Origin: Hoeflea ulvae
GTDB lineage: Bacteria > Pseudomonadota > Alphaproteobacteria > Rhizobiales > Rhizobiaceae
NCBI RefSeq assembly: GCF_026619435.1
Contig: NZ_JAOVZQ010000001.1
Span: 317,501-381,500 of the forward strand
Reading direction: 5' to 3'
DNA: 64,000 nucleotides
Part shown: in pieces, positions 1-7,884 of the stretch
How positions within the stretch are numbered: the stretch's first letter is position 1
Layout: each line of letters begins with the position of its first letter
Notes under the pieces: model-generated
Told to the model about the DNA's origin: nothing
The model's database searches: none
Seen by the model: the letters and a program-made list of their open reading frames with translations, nothing else
Made by a program: the position numbers and the translations under genes

Positions 1-137
1 GCCGGTGGCAGGTCATCCGGCGTGGCGACGACCCGGGACCTGAACAACGGCATCAGCACCGGATCATGGCCGAGATCGGTGAGCCTCCGGGCCGTTCTCG
101 ATCCGGCCTGTCCGGGCCGTGTGACCAGAACACGCAT
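1..137 (-). CDS. hemD: Uroporphyrinogen-III synthase, N-terminal part only (cut by window edge)
   Basis: Only the first 45 codons lie in the window. The minus strand from an ATG at 137 reads MRVLVTRPGQAGSRTA and continues with a GHDPVLMPL stretch, the usual N-terminal pattern of HemD, the enzyme that cyclises hydroxymethylbilane to uroporphyrinogen III in haem synthesis. It begins 8 bases after the hemC stop, so the two are almost certainly co-transcribed and act in consecutive steps. The remaining four fifths of the protein lie outside the window, so its integrity cannot be judged. Confidence 0.8.
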   Translation of the reverse strand, partial: MRVLVTRPGQAGSRTARRLTDLGHDPVLMPLFRSRVVATPDDLPP

Positions 138-145
138 GGCCGGGT

Positions 146-1069
146 TCAGTCCCAGCTTTCGAAGAAGCCGGGTCCGGCCTTCGCGCGAGCCTCGTCGCCC
201 GCCGCCCGGCCCAGGGCTGCGGCGTCGGAGGCCAGACCTTCGGCTTTCACCTGGTGCCAGACGGAACCGTCCGGCGTCAGAATCATGCCGGAAAACGAGA
301 TCCGGTCGCCTGAAACCCGCGCAAGACCGGCAATCGGCGTCCGGCAGGAACCGTCCAGCGCCGCCAGGAACGCCCGCTCGCAAGCCAGCGCCGACTGCGT
401 GTCGGCATGGTTGATCGGAGCCAGCAAACCGGCCACCCGCGCATCATCGGTCCGCGCCTCGATGCAGATCGCGCCCTGCCCCGGCGCCGGAGGAAAGCTT
501 TCGGGGTCGAGCAGCTCGGTGATCACCTCGGTATTGCCGAGCCGTTTCAGCCCGGCATGGGCCAGAAGCGTGGCGTCGACCTGACCCTCTTCCAGCTTGC
601 GCAACCGGGTTTCCACCTGGCCGCGAAAGGTGATCACCGACAGATCCGGCCGCAGCCGCCGGATCAGCGCCTGGCGCCTGAGCGATGACGATCCGACCAC
701 GGCATTGAGTGGCAGATCGGCCAGCCGTTGCGCCGTGCGGCCGATAAAGGCATCACGCACATCCTCGCGCTCGAGAAAAGCCACCAGCCCAAGTCCTTCG
801 GGCAGCGCCGTCGGCATGTCCTTGGTTGAATGCACCGCCAGATCCAGCCGCCCGTCGCTCAATTGCTCCTCGAGTTCCTCGGTGAACAGGCCCTTGCCGC
901 CGATCTCCGACAGCGGCCGGTCGGTGATCCGGTCGCCCTTGGTCGACAGCACCACGATCTCGAAGGCTTCTTCCGGCAGGTCATGCGCCACCATCAGCCG
1001 GGCGCGCGTTTCCGACGCCTGCGCCAGTGCCAGCGGGCTGCCACGGGTTCCGATGCGGTAAGGTTTCAT
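146..1069 (-). CDS. hemC: Porphobilinogen deaminase (hydroxymethylbilane synthase)
   Basis: Makes hydroxymethylbilane from four porphobilinogens in cytoplasmic haem synthesis. The protein is about 307 residues, normal for HemC. It opens with [17 protein letters not shown], contains the HSTKDMP substrate-site motif, and carries the cofactor-attachment cysteine in [11 protein letters not shown] near residue 240. I prefer the ATG at 1069; a TTG two codons upstream is possible. It is transcribed divergently from tsaD, with only 76 bases between the two starts, so both promoters must sit in that short interval. hemD follows immediately. Confidence 0.96.
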   Translation of the reverse strand: MKPYRIGTRGSPLALAQASETRARLMVAHDLPEEAFEIVVLSTKGDRITDRPLSEIGGKGLFTEELEEQLSDGRLDLAVHSTKDMPTALPEGLGLVAFLEREDVRDAFIGRTAQRLADLPLNAVVGSSSLRRQALIRRLRPDLSVITFRGQVETRLRKLEEGQVDATLLAHAGLKRLGNTEVITELLDPESFPPAPGQGAICIEARTDDARVAGLLAPINHADTQSALACERAFLAALDGSCRTPIAGLARVSGDRISFSGMILTPDGSVWHQVKAEGLASDAAALGRAAGDEARAKAGPGFFESWD

Positions 1070-1145
1070 TTGCAAGACATCCGTTCCGTTGTTACCGACA
1101 AACAGGTATCGGGATCATCCCGCGAGCGCAACGACAGAGACAGGC

Positions 1146-2243
1146 ATGAGCATCGGCAATCTGGACATTCTGGGCATCGAGACGAGCTGCGACGAGACCG
1201 CAGCCTCCGTCGTCCGCCGCCATGCCGACGGCAGCGGCGAGATCCTCTCCGATGTGGTGCTGAGCCAGCTGGACCTGCATGCGGCCTTTGGCGGCGTGGT
1301 GCCGGAACTTGCCGCCCGCTCGCATGTCACCACCCTCGACCGGCTGGTCAAACAGGCGCTCGAGGAGAGCAAGGTTTCGCTAAAGTCGATCGACGCCGTG
1401 GCGGTAACATCCGGGCCGGGGCTGATCGGCGGGCTGATGGTTGGACTTATGACCGCCAAGGCCATTGCCATGGCGGCAGACAAGCCGTTTATCGGCATCA
1501 ATCATCTCGAGGGACACGCGCTGACGGCACGGCTGACCCATGCGGTGAAATTCCCCTATCTGCTGCTGCTGGTTTCCGGCGGCCATACCCAGATCGTGCT
1601 GGTAAAGGGCGTTGACGATTATGAGCGCTGGGGCACCACCATCGACGATGCGCTGGGCGAAGCCTTCGACAAGACCGCCAAGCTGCTGGGGCTGGGCTAT
1701 CCCGGCGGACCGGCAGTCGAGCAGGCCGCCCTTCAAGGGGAGGCTAAGCGCTTCCGCCTGCCGGTGCCGATGCGGCGCGATCCGCGGCTCGATTTCTCCT
1801 TTTCCGGCCTGAAGACCGCGGTGCGGCAGATGGCCGAGGAGCAGGCGCCGCTGTCGCCGCAAACCATCGCCGATCTCTGCCTGGCGTTCCAGACCTCGGT
1901 CACCTCAAGCATTGATGACCGGATCTCGATGGCACTGGAGCGCTTTGCCCAGCGTTTCGGCACCGAATCGGAACCGGCGCTGGTGGTGGCGGGCGGTGTG
2001 GCGGCCAACACCGCGATCCGCACCACGCTGGAAACCCGCGCCGCAAAATCAGGCTTCCGCTTCATCGCGCCGCCGCTCAATCTGTGCACCGACAATGCCG
2101 CCATGATCGCCTGGGCCGGTGCCGAACGCATCGCCGCCGGGCTGGAAGGCGACGCGCTCGACCTTGCGCCGCGGTCGCGCTGGCCGCTGGACGGGTCGGC
2201 CAAGGCGGCGATCGGCCACGGCAAACGCGGCGCCAAGGCCTGA
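1146..2243 (+). CDS. tsaD: tRNA N6-threonylcarbamoyladenosine transferase TsaD
   Basis: Transfers the threonylcarbamoyl group to A37 of ANN-decoding tRNAs, together with TsaB and TsaE. The 365-residue protein begins with [16 protein letters not shown], the ASKHA-fold opening, and carries the metal-ligand histidines in [10 protein letters not shown] around residue 115. It also has LVSGGHTQ, a GEAFDK motif and the C-terminal [10 protein letters not shown] motif. ATG 1146 is chosen because the family starts just before the ILGIETS strand; the upstream in-frame ATG at 1089 overlaps the hemC promoter interval. No gpsA follows, although I expect one there in several relatives. Confidence 0.97.
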   Translation: MSIGNLDILGIETSCDETAASVVRRHADGSGEILSDVVLSQLDLHAAFGGVVPELAARSHVTTLDRLVKQALEESKVSLKSIDAVAVTSGPGLIGGLMVGLMTAKAIAMAADKPFIGINHLEGHALTARLTHAVKFPYLLLLVSGGHTQIVLVKGVDDYERWGTTIDDALGEAFDKTAKLLGLGYPGGPAVEQAALQGEAKRFRLPVPMRRDPRLDFSFSGLKTAVRQMAEEQAPLSPQTIADLCLAFQTSVTSSIDDRISMALERFAQRFGTESEPALVVAGGVAANTAIRTTLETRAAKSGFRFIAPPLNLCTDNAAMIAWAGAERIAAGLEGDALDLAPRSRWPLDGSAKAAIGHGKRGAKA

Positions 2244-2372
2244 GCCGGTCAAACAGGGGCAGGATTGAGGCCCGCGCGGGATTGAAACCCCTGGCCGCGC
2301 AGGGCATAGAATGGCCCGCATCTGACCCGCCGGTGCGAACCGGCATCCTACGCCCTACCTGATGGAGATTTC

Positions 2373-2666
2373 ATGTTTTACGCCCTGATCTGCAAAGACA
2401 AGCCCGGCTCGCTCGACCTGCGGATAGCGACGCGTCCGCCCCATGTCGAATATCTCAAGAGCATGGAAGCCAAGGGCGTGTTGAAGATGGCCGGCCCGCT
2501 GCTGGGTGATGACGAAAAGCCGATCGGCAGCATGTTGGTCATTTCGGTGGCTGACCGCGCGGAAGCCGAAGCCTTTGCCGCGGGCGATCCCTATGCGGTC
2601 GCCGGCCTGTTCGCCTCGACCGAGATCCGCGCCTTCAACTGGACCTTCGGAAACCCGGAGGCGTAA
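2373..2666 (+). CDS. YciI family protein
   Basis: A 97-residue single-domain protein of the YciI/YCII family (dimeric ferredoxin-like fold). The family's conserved histidine appears in RPPHVEYL near residue 24, and an Asp-rich GDDEKPIGSM loop and ADPY-like GDPYAVAGLF segment follow. A Shine-Dalgarno-like GGAG precedes the ATG. Its stop overlaps the start of the EVE gene (TAATG), so translation is probably coupled. Enzymatic activity is known for few members, and the substrate here is unknown. Confidence 0.85.
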   Translation: MFYALICKDKPGSLDLRIATRPPHVEYLKSMEAKGVLKMAGPLLGDDEKPIGSMLVISVADRAEAEAFAAGDPYAVAGLFASTEIRAFNWTFGNPEA

Positions 2667-3106
2667 TGATGGCCTACTGGTTGTTCAAGTCCGAGCCGTT
2701 CAAATGGTCCTGGGAGATGCAAAAGGCCAAGGGCGACATTGGCGAACAATGGGACGGCATCCGCAATTATCAGGCGCGCAACAACATGCGCGCCATGAAA
2801 CTCGGCGACAAGGCCTTCTTCTACCATTCCAATGAGGGTCTTGAAGTGGTCGGCATTGCCGAGGTCTGCGCCCTGATCCATCCCGACACCACCATCGACG
2901 ATCCCCGCTGGGAATGTGTCGACATCCGCGCCGTCTGCGACATGCCCCGGCCGGTGACGCTCAAGGAGGTCAAGGCCAATCCGAAGCTGGCCGAGATGAG
3001 TCTCGTCACCTCGATGCGGCTGTCGGTGCAGCCGGTCACCGAGGCGGAATATCTCGAGGTCTGCCGCATGGGCAATCTCGCCGATCCGCCGCGCTCGCCG
3101 GAGTGA
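2666..3106 (+). CDS. EVE domain-containing protein
   Basis: A 146-residue protein that is essentially one EVE domain, a PUA-like fold related to YTH readers of modified bases (formerly DUF55). It has the characteristic opening AYWLFKSEPFKWSW, the GIRNYQARNNMR segment, and GDKAFFYHSNEG followed by VVGIAEV. EVE proteins are thought to recognise modified nucleotides, but this member's ligand is unknown. It is coupled to the YciI gene by a TAATG overlap and is followed 22 bases later by a methyltransferase gene, so the three probably form one operon with tsaD. Confidence 0.9.
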   Translation: MMAYWLFKSEPFKWSWEMQKAKGDIGEQWDGIRNYQARNNMRAMKLGDKAFFYHSNEGLEVVGIAEVCALIHPDTTIDDPRWECVDIRAVCDMPRPVTLKEVKANPKLAEMSLVTSMRLSVQPVTEAEYLEVCRMGNLADPPRSPE

Positions 3107-3128
3107 CGCCTGAAACCGGAGCCTGCGG

Positions 3129-3776
3129 GTGAAAACCGATCCCGAGAGCTTCATTCGCGCCAACACGGCGCTGGCCACACCGCCGCATGTGCCGGAGATC
3201 CGGCTGCATCTGGCTGATGAGGCGCATGAATTGTGGCTCAAGACCGAGAATGAACTCGACGCGCTCGGCTTGCCACCGCCGTTCTGGGCCTTTGCCCGGG
3301 CCGGCGGTCAGGGCCTGGCCCGGCATATACTCGACACGCCGGATCTGGTAGCGGGCAAGACGGTGCTGGATTTCGCCACCGGGTCGGGGCTGGTCGCCAT
3401 CGCCGCCAGTCTGGCTGGCGCAGGCCTCGTCACCGCCGCCGATATCGATCCCTGGTCGGCAACCGCCACGCGGCTCAATGCGGAGCAGAACAATGTCGCC
3501 CTCGACATCCGTCCCTCCGACCTGGTCGGCACCGACGAAGGCTGGGACGTCGTGCTGGCCGGCGACGTGTTTTACGACCGTGCCATGGCGGAACTGATCA
3601 AACCATGGCTGACACAACTGGCGCGGCGCGGCGCGCTGGTGCTGGTCGGCGATCCCGGACGGGCCTATTGCCCCCGCGACGAAATGGAGCTGCTCGCCAC
3701 CTACATGGTGCCGGTCACCCGGGCGCTCGAAGACAGCGAGATCAAGCGCACCTCGGTGTTTCGTTTCATCGGCTGA
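3129..3776 (+). CDS. Class I SAM-dependent lysine methyltransferase, METTL20/ETF-beta type
   Basis: A 215-residue Rossmann methyltransferase with a GTG start. Motif I is VLDFATGSGLVAIAA (about residues 80-95), followed by ADIDPWSATA for motif II. The post-motif GDVFYDRAM matches the D-x-F-Y-D/E signature of the METTL20 family. A METTL20 homologue from Agrobacterium was reported to methylate ETF-beta and ribosomal protein L7/L12, and I infer a similar role here. Generic annotation might call it a PrmA-like or nicotinamide N-methyltransferase-like enzyme. It is the last gene of the tsaD-YciI-EVE run. Confidence 0.75.
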   Translation: MKTDPESFIRANTALATPPHVPEIRLHLADEAHELWLKTENELDALGLPPPFWAFARAGGQGLARHILDTPDLVAGKTVLDFATGSGLVAIAASLAGAGLVTAADIDPWSATATRLNAEQNNVALDIRPSDLVGTDEGWDVVLAGDVFYDRAMAELIKPWLTQLARRGALVLVGDPGRAYCPRDEMELLATYMVPVTRALEDSEIKRTSVFRFIG

Positions 3777-3792
3777 CCTCAGGTTCCGACAC

Positions 3793-3821
3793 TTGAACTG
3801 TATATACATTTAGTATATACA
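3793..3821 (+). promoter_or_regulatory. brnTA promoter with two palindromic operator sites
   Basis: TTGAAC (3793-3798) and TATACA (3816-3821) are separated by 17 bases, a plausible -35/-10 pair. Two copies of the self-complementary octamer GTATATAC lie at 3800-3807 and 3813-3820, 13 bases apart, so one sits in the spacer and one covers the -10. BrnA antitoxins are ribbon-helix-helix autoregulators of brnTA promoters, so these are most likely BrnA operator half-sites. The local AT-richness contrasts sharply with the flanking DNA. Confidence 0.6.
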
Positions 3822-3862
3822 TTACTGCAGATCCCTACCCATTGGAAACCGGGGGTTTTAGG

Positions 3863-4135
3863 GTGGAATTCGAGTGGGATGAAACCAAACGTGCAGAAAT
3901 TTACAAAAAACATGGCGTTGACCTCCTGGAGGCAGCCCTGATTTTTGAAAATGAAGTTCTGGAGAAGGAAGACACGCGCGAGGATTACGGCGAAAGGCGC
4001 CTCATTGCCCTGGGTATGGTCGACAACCAGATCTACATTGTCGTCTATACCAAGAGGGATGCAATTTATCGCCTGATCACAGCGTGGAAAGGAGGTCGAC
4101 GTGACCGGGAAGAATATGAAAAGCGGAAGTCTTGA
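3863..4135 (+). CDS. brnT: BrnT family ribonuclease toxin
   Basis: Type II toxin with a RelE-like fold that cleaves RNA and halts translation; it is neutralised by BrnA. From the GTG at 3863 the 90-residue protein begins MEFEWDETKRAEIYKKHGV, the classic BrnT opening. It continues with EDYGERRLIALGMVD and ends with the family's AWKGGRRDREEYEKR motif. The TTG at 3842 would add seven untypical residues, and a G-run at 3851-3855 fits a ribosome site for 3863. It overlaps brnA by 35 bases. It is lower in GC than its neighbours, consistent with horizontal arrival. Confidence 0.9.
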   Translation: MEFEWDETKRAEIYKKHGVDLLEAALIFENEVLEKEDTREDYGERRLIALGMVDNQIYIVVYTKRDAIYRLITAWKGGRRDREEYEKRKS

Positions 4136-4385
4136 CGACCTGCGCAGGATGAAGGAACGGGGCGAAACACAGCCTTCTGTCAATGCAGACCCCGCACCTG
4201 ACCTGCCAAGGCAGTTTTGGGATGACGCGGTCCTGGTCAATCACACCAGGACCAAGGAGCCGATCAGCTTGCGTGTCGATTCCGATGTGCTCGAATTTTT
4301 CAAAGCCCAGGGAAAAGGTCATCTGACACGCATGAATGCGGTGTTGCGCTCCTATGTCGAGGCACAGCGGTCGAAGACTCCTTGA
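4101..4385 (+). CDS. brnA: BrnA family antitoxin
   Basis: Partner and autorepressor of BrnT. The protein has 94 residues, with a GTG start preceded by GGAGG at 4091-4095, inside the brnT reading frame. The N-terminal half is hydrophilic and probably wraps the toxin. The C-terminal half holds the ribbon-helix-helix DNA-binding segment, EPISLRVDSDVLEFFKAQG followed by HLTRMNAVLRSYVE. The gene order toxin-first, the overlap and the upstream palindromes are all typical of brnTA modules. Confidence 0.88.
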   Translation: MTGKNMKSGSLDDLRRMKERGETQPSVNADPAPDLPRQFWDDAVLVNHTRTKEPISLRVDSDVLEFFKAQGKGHLTRMNAVLRSYVEAQRSKTP

Positions 4386-4483
4386 GCCTGGCAGGGCGTA
4401 CAGGAATCCCGGAAACGCCAAGCTTCTGACGTCTCGATGGAGGGCCAATCCGTGATATGATCGGCCTTTTGAGGGAGAGGCAC

Positions 4484-4903
4484 ATGAATTTCGCGGGCAT
4501 GAACTATCTGGCGATTCTGGTCGCCGCCATCGTCGCCTTCATCATCGGCGCCATTTATTATTCGACCCTGGCCAAGCCATGGATGAAGGCGGCGAAGATC
4601 GATCCGTCCGGACCCAAGCCGGCCATGGCGCCATTGATGATCACCACCTTCATCCTCCAGCTTCTGCTGGCCTTTGTCACCGCAGGCGTGATCGGCCATC
4701 TCGGCACGGATCAGGTGACGCCGTTAAACGGGGTGATCTCCGGGATCTTCCTCTGGGCCGGGATCATTTTCACCACCATGACCATCAACAACCGCTATCA
4801 GGGCTTTGGCTGGGACCTGACCCTGATTGACGGTCTGCACTGGCTGCTGGTGATGATCGGCATCGGCGCGACGATCGGCCTGTTCGGGGTGCCGTCCGCA
4901 TAG
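4484..4903 (+). CDS. DUF1761 family membrane protein
   Basis: About 139 residues with four predicted transmembrane segments: the N-terminal ILVAAIVAFIIGAIYYS, then around residues 50-70, 85-105 and 115-135. The YYSTLAKPWMKA segment after the first helix is typical of DUF1761. Function is unknown. I chose the ATG at 4484 because GGGAGAGG lies just upstream (4473-4480); the ATG at 4457 would place that sequence inside the gene. It converges with the L,D-transpeptidase gene, with 9 bases between the stops. Confidence 0.8.
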   Translation: MNFAGMNYLAILVAAIVAFIIGAIYYSTLAKPWMKAAKIDPSGPKPAMAPLMITTFILQLLLAFVTAGVIGHLGTDQVTPLNGVISGIFLWAGIIFTTMTINNRYQGFGWDLTLIDGLHWLLVMIGIGATIGLFGVPSA

Positions 4904-4912
4904 CGGTGAGGA

Positions 4913-5416
4913 TCAGACGACGCGGACGATTGTTCCGCGCCGGATGAACGGCATCAGCCGCAGCAGGTCGCCGCGGGCGAGCGCGACGCATCCTTGCGTC
5001 GGCGGAAAGCCGGGCCTGGCGACATGCAGGAAAATGGCGCTGCCCGCCCCGCGCCGCCGCGAGCTGATGTTCCAGTCGAGCACGAGACCGAAATCATAGA
5101 GCACATCGTCGCGGATCAGCGTTTCGTGGCTGGCCGCGAAAGGCAGCCGGACAGGACGGTTATAGGCCGCATGCGCCGGGGCGTCGCACCAGCCATCCCG
5201 CGCACCCACCCTTTCAAGCGCGATGCCGGCCCGGTCCGGCACCAGCATGCGGGCGCGGCGAAAGCCGCCCAGCACCGCCATTGCCGCGCGCGGGGTCGCG
5301 CCGTCGCCCTCGCGCTTGAACGCTGTGATTCCGCCGCGGCCGAGGGCGGCGCGAAAGCTCAGCGGCCCGAACCGGACCACCGCCTTCAACCGGTCGGACG
5401 GCAGGGCGCGGACCAT
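4913..5416 (-). CDS. L,D-transpeptidase family protein (YkuD domain)
   Basis: A 167-residue YkuD-fold protein predicted to act on peptidoglycan, forming 3-3 cross-links or attaching proteins. The catalytic region is at the C terminus: HVARPGFPPTQGCVAL supplies the histidine and the cysteine of the family's (S/T)xGC motif. An upstream segment with DDVLYDFGLVLDWN is typical of the short COG3786-type members. I use the ATG at 5416, because the longer open frame to 5920 runs back into the neighbouring regulator gene. No clear signal peptide is visible from this start, so export needs confirming. Confidence 0.8.
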   Translation of the reverse strand: MVRALPSDRLKAVVRFGPLSFRAALGRGGITAFKREGDGATPRAAMAVLGGFRRARMLVPDRAGIALERVGARDGWCDAPAHAAYNRPVRLPFAASHETLIRDDVLYDFGLVLDWNISSRRRGAGSAIFLHVARPGFPPTQGCVALARGDLLRLMPFIRRGTIVRVV

Positions 5417-5621
5417 GATCCTGCGCGGTTCGGGTCTTTCGGCTGCGGCTTTGTATGACGTCCGTCTCACGATCAAGTGCTCCCGCTGTGACCTGCGGGG
5501 TACATTTAACACTTTGCCCCCGCCTCGAAAGTGCCTAAACAGGAACGCAATGCTATTTGATAGAATTGATTGCGGTGCCGTAGATTTTGCGCCGGGGACA
5601 CCATGAAGAAGGAATGCCGCC

Positions 5622-6305
5622 ATGACCGCTCGTTCGATCCTGCTGGTAGATGACGACAACGATCTCAGGGAGACGCTTGTCGAACAGCTTTCGCTGTATG
5701 AGGAATTCGCGATCTCGCAGGAATCCTCGGCCACAAAGGGCGTCCAGACCGCAAGAGCCAACCATGTCGACCTGTTGATCATGGATGTCGGGCTGCCGGA
5801 CATGGACGGTCGCGAGGCCGTCAAATTGCTGCGCAAGGGCGGCTTCAAGTCGCCGATCATTATGCTTACCGGCCACGACACCGATTCCGACACGATTCTG
5901 GGCCTGGAAGCCGGCGCCAATGACTATGTCACCAAGCCGTTCCGCTTCGCGGTGCTTTTGGCGCGCATCCGGGCGCAGCTGCGCCAGCATGAGCAGAGCG
6001 AGGACGCCACCTTCACCGTCGGCCCCTACACCTTCAAGCCGAGCCAGAAATTGCTGCTCGACGACAAGGGCGGCAAGATCCGGCTGACCGAGAAGGAAGC
6101 CGCGATCATCCGCTATCTCTACCGGGCCGATCAGAAAGTGGTCACCCGCGACGTGCTGCTGGAAGAGGTCTGGGGCTACAATTCCGGCGTCACCACCCAC
6201 ACGCTGGAAACCCATGTCTACCGCCTGCGCCAGAAGATCGAGGCCGATCCGTCAAATGCGGAAATCCTGGTCACCGAAAGCGGCGGTTACAAGATCATTC
6301 CCTGA
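5622..6305 (+). CDS. cenR: Response regulator, OmpR/PhoB class, CenR/OtpR-like
   Basis: A 227-residue two-domain regulator. The receiver has the acidic pair near residues 10-12 (LLVDDDND), phospho-acceptor Asp55 in MDVGLPDMDG, and the LTGHD and TKPFRF motifs. The C-terminal winged helix includes LTEKEAAIIRYLYR and THTLETHVYRLRQKIE. The pairing with a downstream cyclic-nucleotide-binding gene and convergent xthA recalls the Brucella otpR locus; OtpR is the CenR orthologue that controls cell-envelope functions. No histidine kinase is adjacent, so CenK would be elsewhere. The neighbouring L,D-transpeptidase gene is transcribed away from it. Confidence 0.85.
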   Translation: MTARSILLVDDDNDLRETLVEQLSLYEEFAISQESSATKGVQTARANHVDLLIMDVGLPDMDGREAVKLLRKGGFKSPIIMLTGHDTDSDTILGLEAGANDYVTKPFRFAVLLARIRAQLRQHEQSEDATFTVGPYTFKPSQKLLLDDKGGKIRLTEKEAAIIRYLYRADQKVVTRDVLLEEVWGYNSGVTTHTLETHVYRLRQKIEADPSNAEILVTESGGYKIIP

Positions 6306-6448
6306 TGTCGGGCGCTGGCATGGCTGCGTGCAAGTGATAAGCTCGACGCATCGATTCACCCGGTTGCAGCGGGTTGGCGGGTTCATCCGGACCCGGCGCC
6401 GCGGAACCGGGCGGCACTGCCTGACACCGGATCTCAAGGAGATCATCC

Positions 6449-6907
6449 GTGGCCCTGAATGACGACATTGCCCTGCTGTCCACCGTCTCGCTGTTTGGCG
6501 ATCTCGGCGAGGACAAATTGCGCCTGATTGCCTTTGGCGCCGAACGCCGCACCTTGCAAGCCGGCCAGCTGCTGTTTCGCGAAGGCGCGCCGGCCGATTG
6601 CGCCTTTGTCGTTGCCAGTGGCCGCTTCGAGCTGACCCGCACCGGCCGCGACGGCGCGGCCAAGGCGCTGGGCTTTGCCGAACGCGGCGCGCTGCTGGGC
6701 GAACTGGCAATGGTGACCGCGATCAACCGCTCGATGACCGCCATCGCACCCGACACTGCCGAAGTCATCCGCATCAACCGGCCGCTGTTCCGGCGCATGC
6801 TTGAGGAATATCCCGATATCGCCGGCATCGTGCAGCAGCGCATCAATGACAATCTGGCGGTTCTCAATGCCGATCTCGGCAAGATCGCCGACCGTTTCGC
6901 CGGCTGA
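6449..6907 (+). CDS. Cyclic nucleotide-binding domain protein
   Basis: A 152-residue protein consisting almost entirely of one cNMP-binding (CAP/PKA-regulatory-like) domain: LLSTVSLFGDLGEDKLRLIAFGAE, GQLLFREGAPADCAFVVASG, and a GERGALLGELAMVT phosphate-binding cassette. There is no C-terminal helix-turn-helix, so it is a ligand sensor or adaptor rather than a Crp-type activator. The cassette has EL where cAMP binders usually keep GELAL plus Arg, so the ligand is uncertain. Start is GTG 6449 with AAGGAG seven bases upstream. It lies 143 bases after cenR and may share its transcript. Confidence 0.85.
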   Translation: MALNDDIALLSTVSLFGDLGEDKLRLIAFGAERRTLQAGQLLFREGAPADCAFVVASGRFELTRTGRDGAAKALGFAERGALLGELAMVTAINRSMTAIAPDTAEVIRINRPLFRRMLEEYPDIAGIVQQRINDNLAVLNADLGKIADRFAG

Positions 6908-6944
6908 TCACCGCCCGGCAACCTCTATAAGGCCGGAATATTTC

Positions 6945-7757
6945 TCAGAAATCGAAATGCGCTGTCACCGGCACATGGTCGGACGGCCGCTCCCAGCCGC
7001 GGGCTTCGCGCAGCACGTCAACGCGCGTGAGCGACGGCAGCAGGTCGGCTGAAGACCAGACATGGTCCAGACGGCGGCCGCGATCGGCGGCCTCCCAGTC
7101 GCGCGCCCGATAGCTCCACCAGGTGAAGATCTTCTCTTCGGGCGGAATATGGGCCCGGATCAGATCGACCCAGGCGCCGTCGCGCTGCATGGCGATGAGG
7201 TTTTCGGTCTCGATCGGGGTGTGGCTGACCACCTTGAGCAATTGCTTGTGCGACCACACATCGGTTTCAAGCGGCGCGATATTGAGATCGCCGACGAGGA
7301 TCGAGGAAATGCCCTCGGCCTGCTCGGCATCGGCATGCAGACAGCGCATTTCCTCGATGAAATCCAGCTTGTGGGCGAATTTCGGATTGATCTCGCGATC
7401 CGGCTCGTCGCCGCCCGCCGGCACATAGAAATTGTGGATGCGGATGCGCCGCGCTCCGGGTGCTGCAACGACGGCGGAAATATTGCGGGTGTGGTCTATG
7501 TCGCAATAGGTTTGCCGGCGGTCATCCGACAGCGGAAGCCGGGAAATGATCGCCACCCCGTGATAGCCCTTCTGGCCATGGATGGCGATGTGTTCATAGC
7601 CGGCTTTGCGAAATGCCGCACTGGGAAACGCGTCATTGGGACACTTGGTTTCCTGCAGGCACAGAACGTCCGGGCTGGCGCTGTCGAGAAATTGCAGAAC
7701 CTGCGGAAGCCGCAGCCGGACGGAATTGATATTCCAGGTCGTAACGGAAAACGCCAA
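6945..7757 (-). CDS. xthA: Exodeoxyribonuclease III
   Basis: Base-excision-repair AP endonuclease and 3'-5' exonuclease, 270 residues, full length. The exonuclease-endonuclease-phosphatase motifs are all present: TWNINSVR (Asn), CLQETKC (catalytic Glu), the YVPAGGDEPD loop, GDLNIAP (Asp/Asn), RLDHVW and SDHVPV (Asp-His). Its stop converges on the cyclic-nucleotide-binding gene. It is downstream of lolA on the same strand, the order seen in many Rhizobiales (ftsK-lolA-xthA). Confidence 0.96.
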   Translation of the reverse strand: MAFSVTTWNINSVRLRLPQVLQFLDSASPDVLCLQETKCPNDAFPSAAFRKAGYEHIAIHGQKGYHGVAIISRLPLSDDRRQTYCDIDHTRNISAVVAAPGARRIRIHNFYVPAGGDEPDREINPKFAHKLDFIEEMRCLHADAEQAEGISSILVGDLNIAPLETDVWSHKQLLKVVSHTPIETENLIAMQRDGAWVDLIRAHIPPEEKIFTWWSYRARDWEAADRGRRLDHVWSSADLLPSLTRVDVLREARGWERPSDHVPVTAHFDF

Positions 7758-7884
7758 ATCGAAATCGCCTTTGTGGATGGAAGCCCAGATGCTCCGGCCT
7801 TATTTGGCCGATAAGCCGAAGCAGGGCAACCCGATCCTGCCGGATCGGCGTTCATCCACACGTCATGACAGGCTTTAATCCGGC

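Noticed and set aside
3781..4385. The brnTA region as part of a larger genomic island
   Set aside because: Flanking genes on both sides are high-GC core-type genes. No integrase, tRNA or att-like repeat borders the module.
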